Of a stretch of 64,000 bases of DNA, positions 48,008 through 57,931 are shown in pieces. The DNA lies in contig NZ_QLMK01000001.1 of assembly GCF_003259955.1 (NCBI RefSeq), positions 621,411 through 685,410 on the forward strand. Direction: 5' to 3'. The notes beneath the pieces were generated by a model that saw nothing but the letters and a program-made list of their open reading frames with translations, did no database searches and was not told the origin of the DNA. The stretch comes from Falsochrobactrum ovis. GTDB lineage: Bacteria; Pseudomonadota; Alphaproteobacteria; Rhizobiales; Rhizobiaceae. The stretch's first letter is position 1, and every line of letters starts with the position of its first letter. Made by a program: the position numbers and the translations under genes.

Positions 48008-48339
48008 TTAAACGAGCTTCATGCGGTGCTTTTCGCGCTGCATGAAGCGCCAAATAGCAGGGGGGCGAGAAACCAATCATAAATTCTCATCCCATTAATC
48101 GCCCTTCTTTAAGATAGCTCGTTAATGAAGTTTATTATTCCTGATAATTTTTTCAGTTATAAGTTTTACGCGCCGGGGATAAGTTAAAGTGATGCATTGT
48201 AAAAAAGCATTCCTTGCTGCTTGAACTCTTTCGTTTAAAGTAAATTAACTGAATTTTATTAGTAAATAAGCTGGCTTATATTTTAGTTTCGAAGTTTATT
48301 TTTATTTTTAAGAAGTAATATTAGGCGAGGCTGATCTCG
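48008..48339. other. AT-rich intergenic region before the CSS-EAL gene
   Basis: The 332-base gap has a 9-bp stem GCTTCATGC/GCATGAAGC at 48016-48048 without a T run, probably the end of the lipoprotein transcript. From about 48110 to 48330 it is clearly more AT-rich than its surroundings. It probably holds the promoter of the EAL gene. No gene is supported. Confidence 0.6.
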
Positions 48340-49965
48340 ATGAGAATTCGGCGTATGAGTTTCCCTGCTGCTCTTCTGTTTTTCTTCTGCCTCCTCTCAT
48401 TGCTTGGCGGGCTAACAGGCAATTGGATTGGAGAAAAACTTCGCCAACAAAGAGCATTTGCGGAAATGAACAGCCGCTCGCAATCAATCAAAGCACATGT
48501 AGAACGTATTCTTGCATCTGCACACAAGACGATTGATGCGGCTAATGCGTCGGAATATGAAACTTGCTCTCCCGACCACCTTGCCTATATGCGCGAGCTC
48601 GTTTTCTCGGCCTTTCACATCAAAGATATTGGCCAGCTCCGTGATGAACGTCTGATTTGTTCTACACTGCTGACAAATAAAATGGATTTGCTGCCGCGTT
48701 CGCAAGAAGATGTTCGTTTACGAGATGGGACCTATGTCTATGGCGATAAGGCGCTGATCACGCCCAGAAGTCGCGGCCCTATATTGGGGCGTGGCAATGC
48801 AAATGTCGTATTAAGTTCTACAGCACTGGACGCGTTTCACGCGCCGCATTTTGCTTCGTTCAGCGTGGTTTTGACCAACGAAGATCAAACCCAATTCGCT
48901 CGCCTTTATAGTTTTCCGCAGACCTATTTAGCGCAAGACAATCTGGAACTAATCTTTGCCGGGCAGGGTAGAAACGCGGCCCTACTCGCTAGCTCCTCGC
49001 CGCAAATAACCACATGCGATAATGAAACCGGTGTCTGCGTGAACCTGGCTCTTAATCCACAATGGCGAAATTCTGCTAATCGGTTATTCGCTTTTCTGTT
49101 CACTGGCTTAGGAGTGCTGCTAGGAGCGGTGGGCGGGCTGACATGGCTCTATTTTCATAACCGCAATCGTTCGCTTGAGGTTATGCTGAAAAAATCTCTG
49201 TCCGCCAAAACACTTTCTGTTGTTTATCAACCGATTGTCGATCTTACTGATGGCAAGCTATTAGCATTTGAAGCGCTGGCGCGATGGGAGATTACGAAAG
49301 GCGAGTTCATCCCCCCAGATATTTTTATTCCACGCGCTGAGACCGCCGGTCTTGCCGATAAAATCACCATTTTTGTGCTCGAACGTGTGCTCGAAGAAAT
49401 GGGTGATCTGCTTCGAAACGACCGCACAATGCGCATTAATATCAATCTCACGTCAAATAATCTTCAGAACCACGATTTTCCGACAATTTTAGCGCAGTCT
49501 CTGGCAGCCGCTGATATAAAGCCGCATCAAATAGGGTTGGAGTTGACAGAGCGCAACGCGGTTGATTTTGCAAAAGCTGCTAGCTGTGTCCAAAAATTGA
49601 GGGAACAGGGACATCTAATCTATATTGATGACTTTGGAACCGGATATTCAAGCCTAGCCTATCTTGGGCAACTGCATGTAGATGCGATTAAAATTGACAA
49701 GGCATTCACCCGCATGATTGGCATTGAATGTGATACTATTTCCATAGTGCCGCATATTGTCACCATGGCGCAGAATTATGGGCTGGATGTTGTGGTCGAA
49801 GGTATTGAAACCAATGCGCAATGGGAAAGCCTGCGCAGGCTAAATAATAGGCTGACCGGCCAAGGTTGGCTATTTGGAAAACCCATGACAGCCATTGCTG
49901 CGCAACGGCAGATAGCCCAGCGTGAAGCAAGTAGTGATGTTTCAAATCAGGACAAAACGCAGTAA
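48340..49965 (+). CDS. c-di-GMP phosphodiesterase with periplasmic CSS-motif domain
   Basis: The 541-residue protein has a membrane helix at about 8-28, a periplasmic domain (30-245), a second helix (247-270) and a cytoplasmic EAL domain. The periplasmic domain has cysteines near residue 76 and in ICST (Cys107), which resembles the CSS motif used for redox control of EAL proteins; the third residue is Thr rather than Ser. The EAL domain has FEALARW, INLTSNNL, LELTER, DDFGTGYSS, KIDKAF and VEGIET, so it should be active. There is no GGDEF domain. It is monocistronic, with an AT-rich upstream region. Confidence 0.93.
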   Translation: MRIRRMSFPAALLFFFCLLSLLGGLTGNWIGEKLRQQRAFAEMNSRSQSIKAHVERILASAHKTIDAANASEYETCSPDHLAYMRELVFSAFHIKDIGQLRDERLICSTLLTNKMDLLPRSQEDVRLRDGTYVYGDKALITPRSRGPILGRGNANVVLSSTALDAFHAPHFASFSVVLTNEDQTQFARLYSFPQTYLAQDNLELIFAGQGRNAALLASSSPQITTCDNETGVCVNLALNPQWRNSANRLFAFLFTGLGVLLGAVGGLTWLYFHNRNRSLEVMLKKSLSAKTLSVVYQPIVDLTDGKLLAFEALARWEITKGEFIPPDIFIPRAETAGLADKITIFVLERVLEEMGDLLRNDRTMRININLTSNNLQNHDFPTILAQSLAAADIKPHQIGLELTERNAVDFAKAASCVQKLREQGHLIYIDDFGTGYSSLAYLGQLHVDAIKIDKAFTRMIGIECDTISIVPHIVTMAQNYGLDVVVEGIETNAQWESLRRLNNRLTGQGWLFGKPMTAIAAQRQIAQREASSDVSNQDKTQ

Positions 49966-50150
49966 ACAAAAATTAACCTTAATATAAATAGATGCCCAAT
50001 TACTCGAATGAATTCATTTGCGTGAACTGAAAAGCAATAAGTTTATAGTACAAAGTCCCAAGCCGTGCGTGACCTGAATATGCAGGAAGCGTAATTTGTA
50101 CTTACGACGACAAAGGGACGTTGCGGATTCGGTCCGCTCTGATTGACGCC

Positions 50151-50333
50151 ATGACAAAAAAATTTGAACTCGTTCTCGAACCAACCGATACATGGGCGAT
50201 ATTTGAGATTGAATCAGGAGAGCCAGCAATGTTGGGCGATCGTATGCTGATCGGCCTTTCAGAAAATGAAGCTGAGCAAATTTTGGCTAAGCTGAACACA
50301 GAAGGCAAAGGCGGAAAGCGCAGCGCTGCTTAA
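50151..50333 (+). CDS. Small hypothetical protein
   Basis: The 60-residue product begins MTKKFELVLEPTDTWAIF and continues with a MLGDRMLIGLSENEAEQILAKLN-like segment. The composition looks like a real small soluble protein, a beta strand pair followed by a helix. I recognise no family name. The ribosome site is poor; a TTG at 50121 would give 70 residues and has GGGA very near. It stands alone between the EAL gene and a convergent HAD gene. Confidence 0.6.
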   Translation: MTKKFELVLEPTDTWAIFEIESGEPAMLGDRMLIGLSENEAEQILAKLNTEGKGGKRSAA

Positions 50334-50434
50334 AGCCGGGACAGACAGCATTGGCTGACGAAACTTAGCCAGCCAAATATGTCCCGCTAGAGACGGCCAT
50401 CACAGACAGCGACATGCGCGCTCACAAATCCGCT

Positions 50435-50496
50435 CAGGCTCACCCAAGGCCCGCCCAAACCCATGCAGGCCAGCCTAGGCCCGCCCGGGGCTCTTG
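50435..50496. repeat. Two 31-bp imperfect GC-rich direct repeats
   Basis: Two adjacent 31-base units both begin CAGGC and share AGGCCCGCCC, offset by one base. A further partial CAGGC copy begins at 50497. They lie between the small protein gene and the convergent HAD gene, in no gene. Confidence 0.65.
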
Positions 50497-50541
50497 CAGG
50501 CTTACGCAGGCCGCATACCGGCCCGACAGACCCACAATTAA

Positions 50542-51228
50542 TCAGGCATCTGTCCAGATGGACAAAGCTTCGATCACGCTTTGAAGATCCCTATGACGAT
50601 GGATCACGGTCTCGGCACCGGCATCGGTGAGCTTATCTGCATGACCAGCATATGTATGCGCACCGCCGGTAAAGCCGATTACGCGCATCCCTGCGGCGCG
50701 CGCGCCTTGGATACCATGCGCCGAGTCTTCAATCACGATCACATTTGCCGGATCGACGTCGAATTTTTTTGCCGCATAAAGAAACACATCAGGGGCGGGT
50801 TTTGTTTTCTTGGTGCCAACTTCCTTGGCCGAGAAAATGTGAGGCGCAAACAGATCGTAAAGCTCTACCCGCTTGAGCATAAGCTCCAACCGTGCGCTAG
50901 ATGAGTTAGAACAGATGCACTTGGGCAAATTAAGCGCGGAGACAGTTTCAGCAATATCTTCCACCGCCTGAACTTCGTTCTTGAGCCTTTCATCAAGAAT
51001 TTTTTCTGACTTGTCCAACAATGAAGCAGAAATTGGAATTCCAGCTTCGCGTTCAACGGTCAGCAATATATCTTGCCATGTCAGTCCGGCAAAACGTTCA
51101 CCGACTTCTTCAGCAGAAATGGGATAGCCAGCCTCGGTTAGAAGCACGGAATCGACTTCCGCTGCAATGACTTCGGAATCGACCAAAACGCCATCGCAGT
51201 CGAAAATGATAAGAGACGGGGTCACCAT
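50542..51228 (-). CDS. HAD family hydrolase (beta-phosphoglucomutase-like phosphatase)
   Basis: The protein has about 228 residues and the HAD motifs: DCDGVLVDSE (I, residues 9-18), a serine in CSNSSS (II), the lysine in TKPAPDVFL (III) and VIEDSAHG (IV). The helical cap is of the small C1 type used by sugar-phosphate phosphatases and mutases. The substrate is unknown. GAGGG lies nine bases before ATG 51228; a start at 51285 is less likely. It follows the ClC gene on the same strand with an 80-base gap. Confidence 0.88.
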   Translation of the reverse strand: MVTPSLIIFDCDGVLVDSEVIAAEVDSVLLTEAGYPISAEEVGERFAGLTWQDILLTVEREAGIPISASLLDKSEKILDERLKNEVQAVEDIAETVSALNLPKCICSNSSSARLELMLKRVELYDLFAPHIFSAKEVGTKKTKPAPDVFLYAAKKFDVDPANVIVIEDSAHGIQGARAAGMRVIGFTGGAHTYAGHADKLTDAGAETVIHRHRDLQSVIEALSIWTDA

Positions 51229-51311
51229 AGATTTGGCCCTCTTACTGAGAGAGAAGGGCCGATTACGACCCTGAAATTTAGGCACCCAGCTACACCTTAA
51301 ATACTAATAGG

Positions 51312-53099
51312 TCAAACCTCGCCGGATACTTCGCGACGACGGCGGTCGAGTTCTTCGCTATATCTGCGCAGCGTGTGGCTCTCGCTAAGCAATCCGATAA
51401 CCTTGCGCTCTTGCGGATTATTGATCACCGCCAACGCTTCGCTTTCGGCACGGTCAAAACGCATCACAGCTTCTTTGGCATTCATTTGCGGCAGCAAAAA
51501 CTCGTTTTGATAACGCAGCAGTCCTACAATTCCATGGGAAGGATCTGCGCTATCGAAACTTTGCGAATAGGCTTCGGGCACAGGAACCATGCCGACATAG
51601 CGCCCTTCGCTGTCAACAGCGATTACGCGCTGCGTCGAGCCTAGCGGGAATTCATGGCGGAACGCGGCAATATCCGTATCGACAGGCACTGTACGCACAT
51701 CATGACGCATCATCCGTTGCACTGTCAGATCACGTATCCAGCCAATATCATGGGCCGAACGAATGGCCTCTCCACGCAGATGAAAACGCCAGGTGGCAAA
51801 GGAATATCCGAAGGTTTTTCGTACGAAAAGCGACGAGGATACAACAGCGCAAAGAACCAGCATGGTGATTGGAAAGTCGCCCGTGACTTCGAGCGCAAGG
51901 AAAGTCATGGTCATTGGCCCGCCCACAATCGCCACTGCCATCGAACTCATGCCAATCACGGCATAGATTTCAGGCGCTAGCGATAGCGGTGTGACCATAT
52001 CGATGACATTCGCAAAGAGCTTGCCGGTTAAAGCTCCTAAAAAAAGAGATGCAAAGAAAAGCCCTCCGCGAAACCCCGAACCGATGGTTACGGCTGATGC
52101 CAATGATTTGCTCATGATCAATAGAAGCAAAATTGGAATGGAAAGCTGCGCATTTAAATCCAGGTGCAACGCTCCATGTCCGGAGGCAAATACCTGGGGC
52201 GAAATGACGGCCAGCATACCGATAATCGCCCCGCCAATTGCCGGAGCGCATACGGTAGGAACGACACTTTTTCGGGCGGTTTTTTCTACAAATGTGACGC
52301 CGCGCATAATGAGAATGGCGATACCGGCAGCAAAAAAACCTAGCACCAGCGCGGGCACGTAATCACGTGGCGTGATGCTCTCAATCGTACTGATCTGGAT
52401 GATAAACGGCGCGCCACCAATGGCTTGGGTTACCAACATTCCCACAATTGCTGCGACCACAACGGGCGCAAGAGTTGCGATCGAATAGACACCAATAATC
52501 AACTCGAACGCATAAAACGCCCCGGTTAATGGCGCATTAAACGCACTAGCAATGGCTGCTGCTGCACCACATCCAACCAAAGTGCGCAAATCTGCGCGAC
52601 GAAGCTTTAGCGTGCGTCCAATGCGAGACGCAAAGCCGCTAGCCAGCTGTGTATAGGCCGCTTCAAGCCCGACCGATGCACCAAAACCGTTGGAAATCAG
52701 GTTTTGTCCCACCAAGATGAAACTATCGGTCAAGGAGAGGTGACCGCCATGCAGCGCATTTGCTTCGATCGGATCGACAATCGGTCTTTTGCGCCACCGT
52801 GCCAGCACCCAAATGACAACGCCCATCATTATGCCACCGGCAAGAGGGGCGAAATAAGCGCTATAGGCCAGATCGGAAGCAGAGCTTAGCCGTTCACCCT
52901 CTGCAAGGTTGAACAATGCCCGGTGCATCCATGCGGAGATATTGGCAATCGCCGCCACAGCTATGGCTGAAATGATACCGATTACCGCGCCCACGATGAC
53001 CAGACCAATTTCATTGCCCCGAACAACTGCGCGTAGGCGAAATGGTACAAACAGAAAGCGCAAATACCGATTATGCCGCAACCGATTAATATTTAACAT
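51312..53099 (-). CDS. ClC-family chloride channel/antiporter with CBS domains
   Basis: The protein has about 595 residues: a ClC membrane domain (about 30-440) with NGFGASVGLEAAY at the selectivity filter, where the gating glutamate is in GLE. The second filter motif reads GSGFRGGLFF, unlike the GxFxP of EcClC. The C-terminal part has a CBS pair (about 450-580). It exchanges or conducts chloride across the inner membrane. The start is uncertain: ATG 53099, ATG 53144 and TTG 53153 are all in frame and none has a strong ribosome site; I list the shortest. Confidence 0.88.
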   Translation of the reverse strand: MLNINRLRHNRYLRFLFVPFRLRAVVRGNEIGLVIVGAVIGIISAIAVAAIANISAWMHRALFNLAEGERLSSASDLAYSAYFAPLAGGIMMGVVIWVLARWRKRPIVDPIEANALHGGHLSLTDSFILVGQNLISNGFGASVGLEAAYTQLASGFASRIGRTLKLRRADLRTLVGCGAAAAIASAFNAPLTGAFYAFELIIGVYSIATLAPVVVAAIVGMLVTQAIGGAPFIIQISTIESITPRDYVPALVLGFFAAGIAILIMRGVTFVEKTARKSVVPTVCAPAIGGAIIGMLAVISPQVFASGHGALHLDLNAQLSIPILLLLIMSKSLASAVTIGSGFRGGLFFASLFLGALTGKLFANVIDMVTPLSLAPEIYAVIGMSSMAVAIVGGPMTMTFLALEVTGDFPITMLVLCAVVSSSLFVRKTFGYSFATWRFHLRGEAIRSAHDIGWIRDLTVQRMMRHDVRTVPVDTDIAAFRHEFPLGSTQRVIAVDSEGRYVGMVPVPEAYSQSFDSADPSHGIVGLLRYQNEFLLPQMNAKEAVMRFDRAESEALAVINNPQERKVIGLLSESHTLRRYSEELDRRRREVSGEV

Positions 53100-53325
53100 G
53101 CCACAATACCGGGTCCGTAATCCAAAGCCTCGCGAGTGCTTCATGCTTCGCAAATCAGTTATTATGGAGAATAAACTAGCACCAAAGAAATAACCGACCC
53201 TTATCAGAACCCTATTAATGACGCCGATTTTTGATGCGTCATTTACTATTTCAGGACGCGGTCTGCGCTTGCATTAAAGTTTTGTCGGTGCAGAAAAGCC
53301 GGAAAAGCGGGGCTTTGAGAGCTCG

Positions 53326-53391
53326 TTAAGAAAAGATTTACGATTTCAATCACTTGGCGTTAACGCCATATTTACTCTACCCGGTAACCAT
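53326..53391 (+). promoter_or_regulatory. ccrM: Candidate CtrA binding sites upstream of ccrM
   Basis: Two copies of TTAA-N7-TTTA (53326-53340 and 53360-53374) and a GTAACCAT at 53384-53391 lie 40-105 bases before the ccrM ATG. The CtrA consensus is TTAA-N7-TTAA with TTAACCAT-like half-sites. ccrM is CtrA-controlled in Caulobacter and its relatives, so control here is a reasonable inference. Confidence 0.5.
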
Positions 53392-53407
53392 AAAGGCAAG
53401 TTTTTAG

Positions 53408-54565
<1,158 letters not shown>

Positions 54566-54608
54566 GCCTATTTATTAATCGGACGGCCTCCAGCACAGTC
54601 TGATGGTA

Positions 54609-54636
54609 AGCGCTCGGATCGAAAGGTTCGAGCGCT
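54609..54636 (+). terminator. ccrM terminator
   Basis: AGCGCTCG pairs with CGAGCGCT across a 12-base loop and is followed by TTTGTTT. It lies between convergent ccrM and mutY. Confidence 0.85.
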
Positions 54637-54652
54637 TTTGTTTCGCTGCAAA

Positions 54653-55762
54653 CTATTTGTTGCTTTTAGCAGGCGCTGTCCGCTTTTGCTTGAAAGCGTC
54701 CGGGATCACTGCCGAAATCGCCTTTTTCATCACCGTCGGCAATGCCTCGCCTGCAAGTTCAGCAGGAGACGACCACCAACCATCTTTCGCGATTTCTTTG
54801 GGGATTTTATCTGCCGAATAAACCGAGAGCCGCAGTTCAAAATGCGTAAATATATGAGTGATCACACCGGCAGCTAACCATTCGGCCGCAAAGGGTGCGG
54901 CGTTTATGGTGGCATCGCCATCAATACGCGCAGTCCAAGCGCTGCCTGGTACTTCTGTCATGCCTGCCAAAAGCCCTTTGCTTTCGCGCCGGCGCAGCAA
55001 GATTGCTCCATCCTCGGCAATCGCTATGAAAGCCGCGCCGATCCTGATTGGTTTTGCCGCTTTTGGGGCTTTGACGGGAAATATTTCTGGGTCGTGTTCA
55101 GCAAATGCTTTGCAATTTTCGTTGAGCGGGCATAGCGCGCAGGCGGGTCTGCGCGGAGTGCATATGGTCGCTCCAATATCCATCATTGCCTGGGCGAAAT
55201 CGCCGGGGCGATCGGTGGGGGTAATATCGCTCATCAAGGAGCGGATGCGCGGTTTGGCGGCGGGCAGGGGGGTGTCGATTGCAAAAAGCCGCGAAATAAC
55301 CCTCTCAATATTGCCATCCACCACGCTCACCGGCTCATCAAAAGCGATGGCCGCAATAGCTGCAGATGTGTAATCTCCGATGCTAGGAAGTTTTTTCAAC
55401 TCTAAAGCGGTCGAGGGAAACTGGCTGTCAAATTTTTCTGCAATGATGTCAGCACATTTCTTTAAGTTGCGGGCACGCGAATAATATCCAAGCCCCGCCC
55501 ATGCACGCAAAATATCGTCTTCACTTGCAGCAGCCAGCGCTTCAATTGTCGGCCATCGCTGGACAAAAGCCATAAAATAGCTTTTTACAGCTTCGACTGT
55601 CGTTTGCTGCAACATGATCTCCGAAAGCCATATGCGATAGGGATCAGCTTTGACGCCGCGCTGGCGTTCACTTGGGCTAATCCGCCAAGGCAATATGCGG
55701 TGATGGCGGTCATACCATGCTAGGAGTTTTGTAGCTCGGTCTGCGGAAGGAACGGTAAGCAT
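54653..55762 (-). CDS. mutY: A/G-specific adenine glycosylase
   Basis: The 369-residue protein has the catalytic glutamate in SEIMLQQTTVEAV, the helix-hairpin-helix LPSIGDYTSAAI, the catalytic aspartate in VVDGNIERV, and the iron-sulfur loop CTPRRPACALCPLNENC (C-x6-C-x2-C-x5-C). A C-terminal NUDIX-like domain recognises 8-oxoguanine. It removes A opposite 8-oxoG. The length is typical. It lies beside ccrM as in related genomes. Confidence 0.97.
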   Translation of the reverse strand: MLTVPSADRATKLLAWYDRHHRILPWRISPSERQRGVKADPYRIWLSEIMLQQTTVEAVKSYFMAFVQRWPTIEALAAASEDDILRAWAGLGYYSRARNLKKCADIIAEKFDSQFPSTALELKKLPSIGDYTSAAIAAIAFDEPVSVVDGNIERVISRLFAIDTPLPAAKPRIRSLMSDITPTDRPGDFAQAMMDIGATICTPRRPACALCPLNENCKAFAEHDPEIFPVKAPKAAKPIRIGAAFIAIAEDGAILLRRRESKGLLAGMTEVPGSAWTARIDGDATINAAPFAAEWLAAGVITHIFTHFELRLSVYSADKIPKEIAKDGWWSSPAELAGEALPTVMKKAISAVIPDAFKQKRTAPAKSNK

Positions 55763-55912
55763 CGCATTTCATTGTTAAGTTCTGTGCAAAGATCGCGTAA
55801 CTGGTTAAAGGTCTTTCTATCAAAAGGGAACCTATACTAAAGTGCAGTTCATTGTTTGCTAATCGACCATATGTAGGATGCCAGAAAAGGCACCTACGAA
55901 AGAAGGGTATCC

Positions 55913-56680
55913 GTGGTTAGTTCCGTCCCTGTTTATGTCATTAATCTCAAGCGCTCGCAGGATCGCTGGGAACAGATCAAAAACAGCGCTGAGAAATTCG
56001 CAATTGATCTTCATCGTGTCGATGCAGTCGAAGGAAAAAATCTGAGCGGCGAGGATTTAAGCGACTTTGATGAGGCCGGTTTTCGTCGTTGGCACGGTAA
56101 AATCGCTATGCCTGCTGAGATCGGTTGCTATTTCAGTCATATCCGTGCTCTGGAAGTGATAGTAAATTCTTCAGCGCCCTATGCGGTCATCGTTGAAGAT
56201 GACGTTGTTTTTATTCCGCAGTTCCAACCTTTCGTGCAAGAAGCCATGAAATTACGCGGCTGGGACGTGATTAAACTGGTCAATCACCGCGTCGCTGTAT
56301 TTCGGAACTTCCATAAAATCGACGATCAGATTTCCATTGGCCGATGCGTGCATGGCCCGTCCGGCAGCTCGGCAGCCTATATTGTTTCAGCGGCAGGTGC
56401 TGCCAAATTGCTCAAGGCCATTAAGCCAATGAGATTACCCTATGACGTCGCGCTAGAGCGGGGTTGGGCGGGTGATTATGAAATATTCACCGCAAATCGT
56501 CCCATTGTTTCATTGTCTGGCGCGTCAATTTCGACTATCGCCCAAGGCAGAGGCGTTTATGCTAAAGTACGGCTGCCCGCTTATAAAAGATTAGGAACTC
56601 TGCTGTTTCGCACCACAGATTATATGCGCCGGATTGTTTACGCATGTGCGCCAAAAAACCTTAAAGAGGGCAAAATTTGA
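55913..56680 (+). CDS. Glycosyltransferase family 25 (LPS-type) protein
   Basis: The 255-residue protein has the GT25 N-terminus VYVINLKRSQDRW, the E-I-G-C-Y-F-S-H segment and the metal-binding-like VIVEDDVVF (about residues 87-95). GT25 enzymes add galactose or related sugars to lipooligosaccharide. The start is GTG with AAGGG six bases upstream. Its stop overlaps the TTG start of an O-antigen ligase-like gene, so the two are coupled. The substrate is not known. Confidence 0.87.
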   Translation: MVSSVPVYVINLKRSQDRWEQIKNSAEKFAIDLHRVDAVEGKNLSGEDLSDFDEAGFRRWHGKIAMPAEIGCYFSHIRALEVIVNSSAPYAVIVEDDVVFIPQFQPFVQEAMKLRGWDVIKLVNHRVAVFRNFHKIDDQISIGRCVHGPSGSSAAYIVSAAGAAKLLKAIKPMRLPYDVALERGWAGDYEIFTANRPIVSLSGASISTIAQGRGVYAKVRLPAYKRLGTLLFRTTDYMRRIVYACAPKNLKEGKI

Positions 56681-57924
56681 GTTTTTTAAGAAAAACATTC
56701 TGGATTCGCCGCAGGATTGATGCGTGGGCTTTAGGTATAGCATCAATGTTGATGCCTGTCCGCATCGGGCTCGGACCGCTGATCCTGTTTTTGTTCTCTT
56801 GCATCGGTGTTTATCTGGCTGCCGGTCGGCATGCAACAGCGCGTCTATTTGCCAAAAAATTCTATTTATTCATTCTACTTTACGGGGCTTGGTCCCTAGG
56901 GCTGACGCTGTTTCGGGGCGAGCCATTCGCGGATAATCGCCAGATCGGATATACTTTATTATTGGTTTTATTTGCCTTTGCCGGGCCAGGTATGGTCCTA
57001 ATACGCGACCCGCTACGCGTCTACGTATTGGGAGCACGACTGGGGACAGCCGTAGCATTATTGGCCACCATCTATCTCGCTCTGACTGAGGGCGGACGGA
57101 TAGGTGTTGGGGGCAATCAAGCCGTATTCGCATTTGTAGTGGCGGTTTCGGCGATTTCCGCGTCCATTCCTTTGTCTCGCGCACCCGTTTATCTCGCAAA
57201 TGGCCCGCATTGGCTCTTATTAGGGCTTGCAGCAGTGTTAGCGTCAGAAACGCGCGCAGTAATTGTGGTTCTGCCAATTTTCGCTGCCATTGAGATTGTT
57301 TTGTTTTTTCGCCGCTACAGCCTCAAGCATCAAAGCGCAATCTATGCCGTTCTGCTGACAGCGCTTGCGGCATTAATCGTTGTCGGCCCGGTCGGAGAAG
57401 TGCTTTCCAAACGATTTGCTGGCATGGTGGAATTTTATGGCACCGGCGACAGCTCCCAATGGGAAGATAAAGTCTCAGCGGATATTCGCTCAGCAATGTG
57501 GAAAAGCTCCATTGTTCTGATTTCAGAACACCCGATTGCCGGTGTGGGCGCTTACGGTAAAATGGAGCTCGTCAGACAACATGCTGGTGATCAGGCTCGG
57601 CTCTTGCAAGGTTTCCGCCATGTTCACAACACAATTCTCGACGAATTGCTCAATGATGGCTTCGTAGGATTGATATTGATGCTGGCGGCGTTCATTCCGC
57701 TTTTTGTTTATCTCTGGCGCCTATCCGACAGCTGGGGCATGCGACGTGCGCTGCTTTATTTTGTCATCGCATCGGCGAGTTATGGTATGCTGCACAATCC
57801 TCTGTTGCATGAAGTCACAATCGCATCAGTGATGTTCTTTTTGGCGGCATTAAATGCCACGGCCTCTCGACGCGTCATGGCCGCTCGCCGTAACGGCGTG
57901 GATCTAATTTCCTATAAGAAGTGA
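56677..57924 (+). CDS. O-antigen ligase/polymerase family membrane protein (Wzy_C)
   Basis: The 415-residue protein has about ten or eleven membrane helices and the large-loop plus C-terminal helix pattern of WaaL/Wzy proteins. The motif VHNTILDELLNDGFVGL has the conserved histidine typical of ligases. It joins a polysaccharide to an acceptor, or polymerises it; sequence alone cannot decide. It starts with TTG overlapping the stop of the GT25 gene (TTGA), with GAGGG seven bases before. The epimerase gene follows after seven bases. Confidence 0.85.
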   Translation: MSFLRKTFWIRRRIDAWALGIASMLMPVRIGLGPLILFLFSCIGVYLAAGRHATARLFAKKFYLFILLYGAWSLGLTLFRGEPFADNRQIGYTLLLVLFAFAGPGMVLIRDPLRVYVLGARLGTAVALLATIYLALTEGGRIGVGGNQAVFAFVVAVSAISASIPLSRAPVYLANGPHWLLLGLAAVLASETRAVIVVLPIFAAIEIVLFFRRYSLKHQSAIYAVLLTALAALIVVGPVGEVLSKRFAGMVEFYGTGDSSQWEDKVSADIRSAMWKSSIVLISEHPIAGVGAYGKMELVRQHAGDQARLLQGFRHVHNTILDELLNDGFVGLILMLAAFIPLFVYLWRLSDSWGMRRALLYFVIASASYGMLHNPLLHEVTIASVMFFLAALNATASRRVMAARRNGVDLISYKK

Positions 57925-57931
57925 GTGAAGC

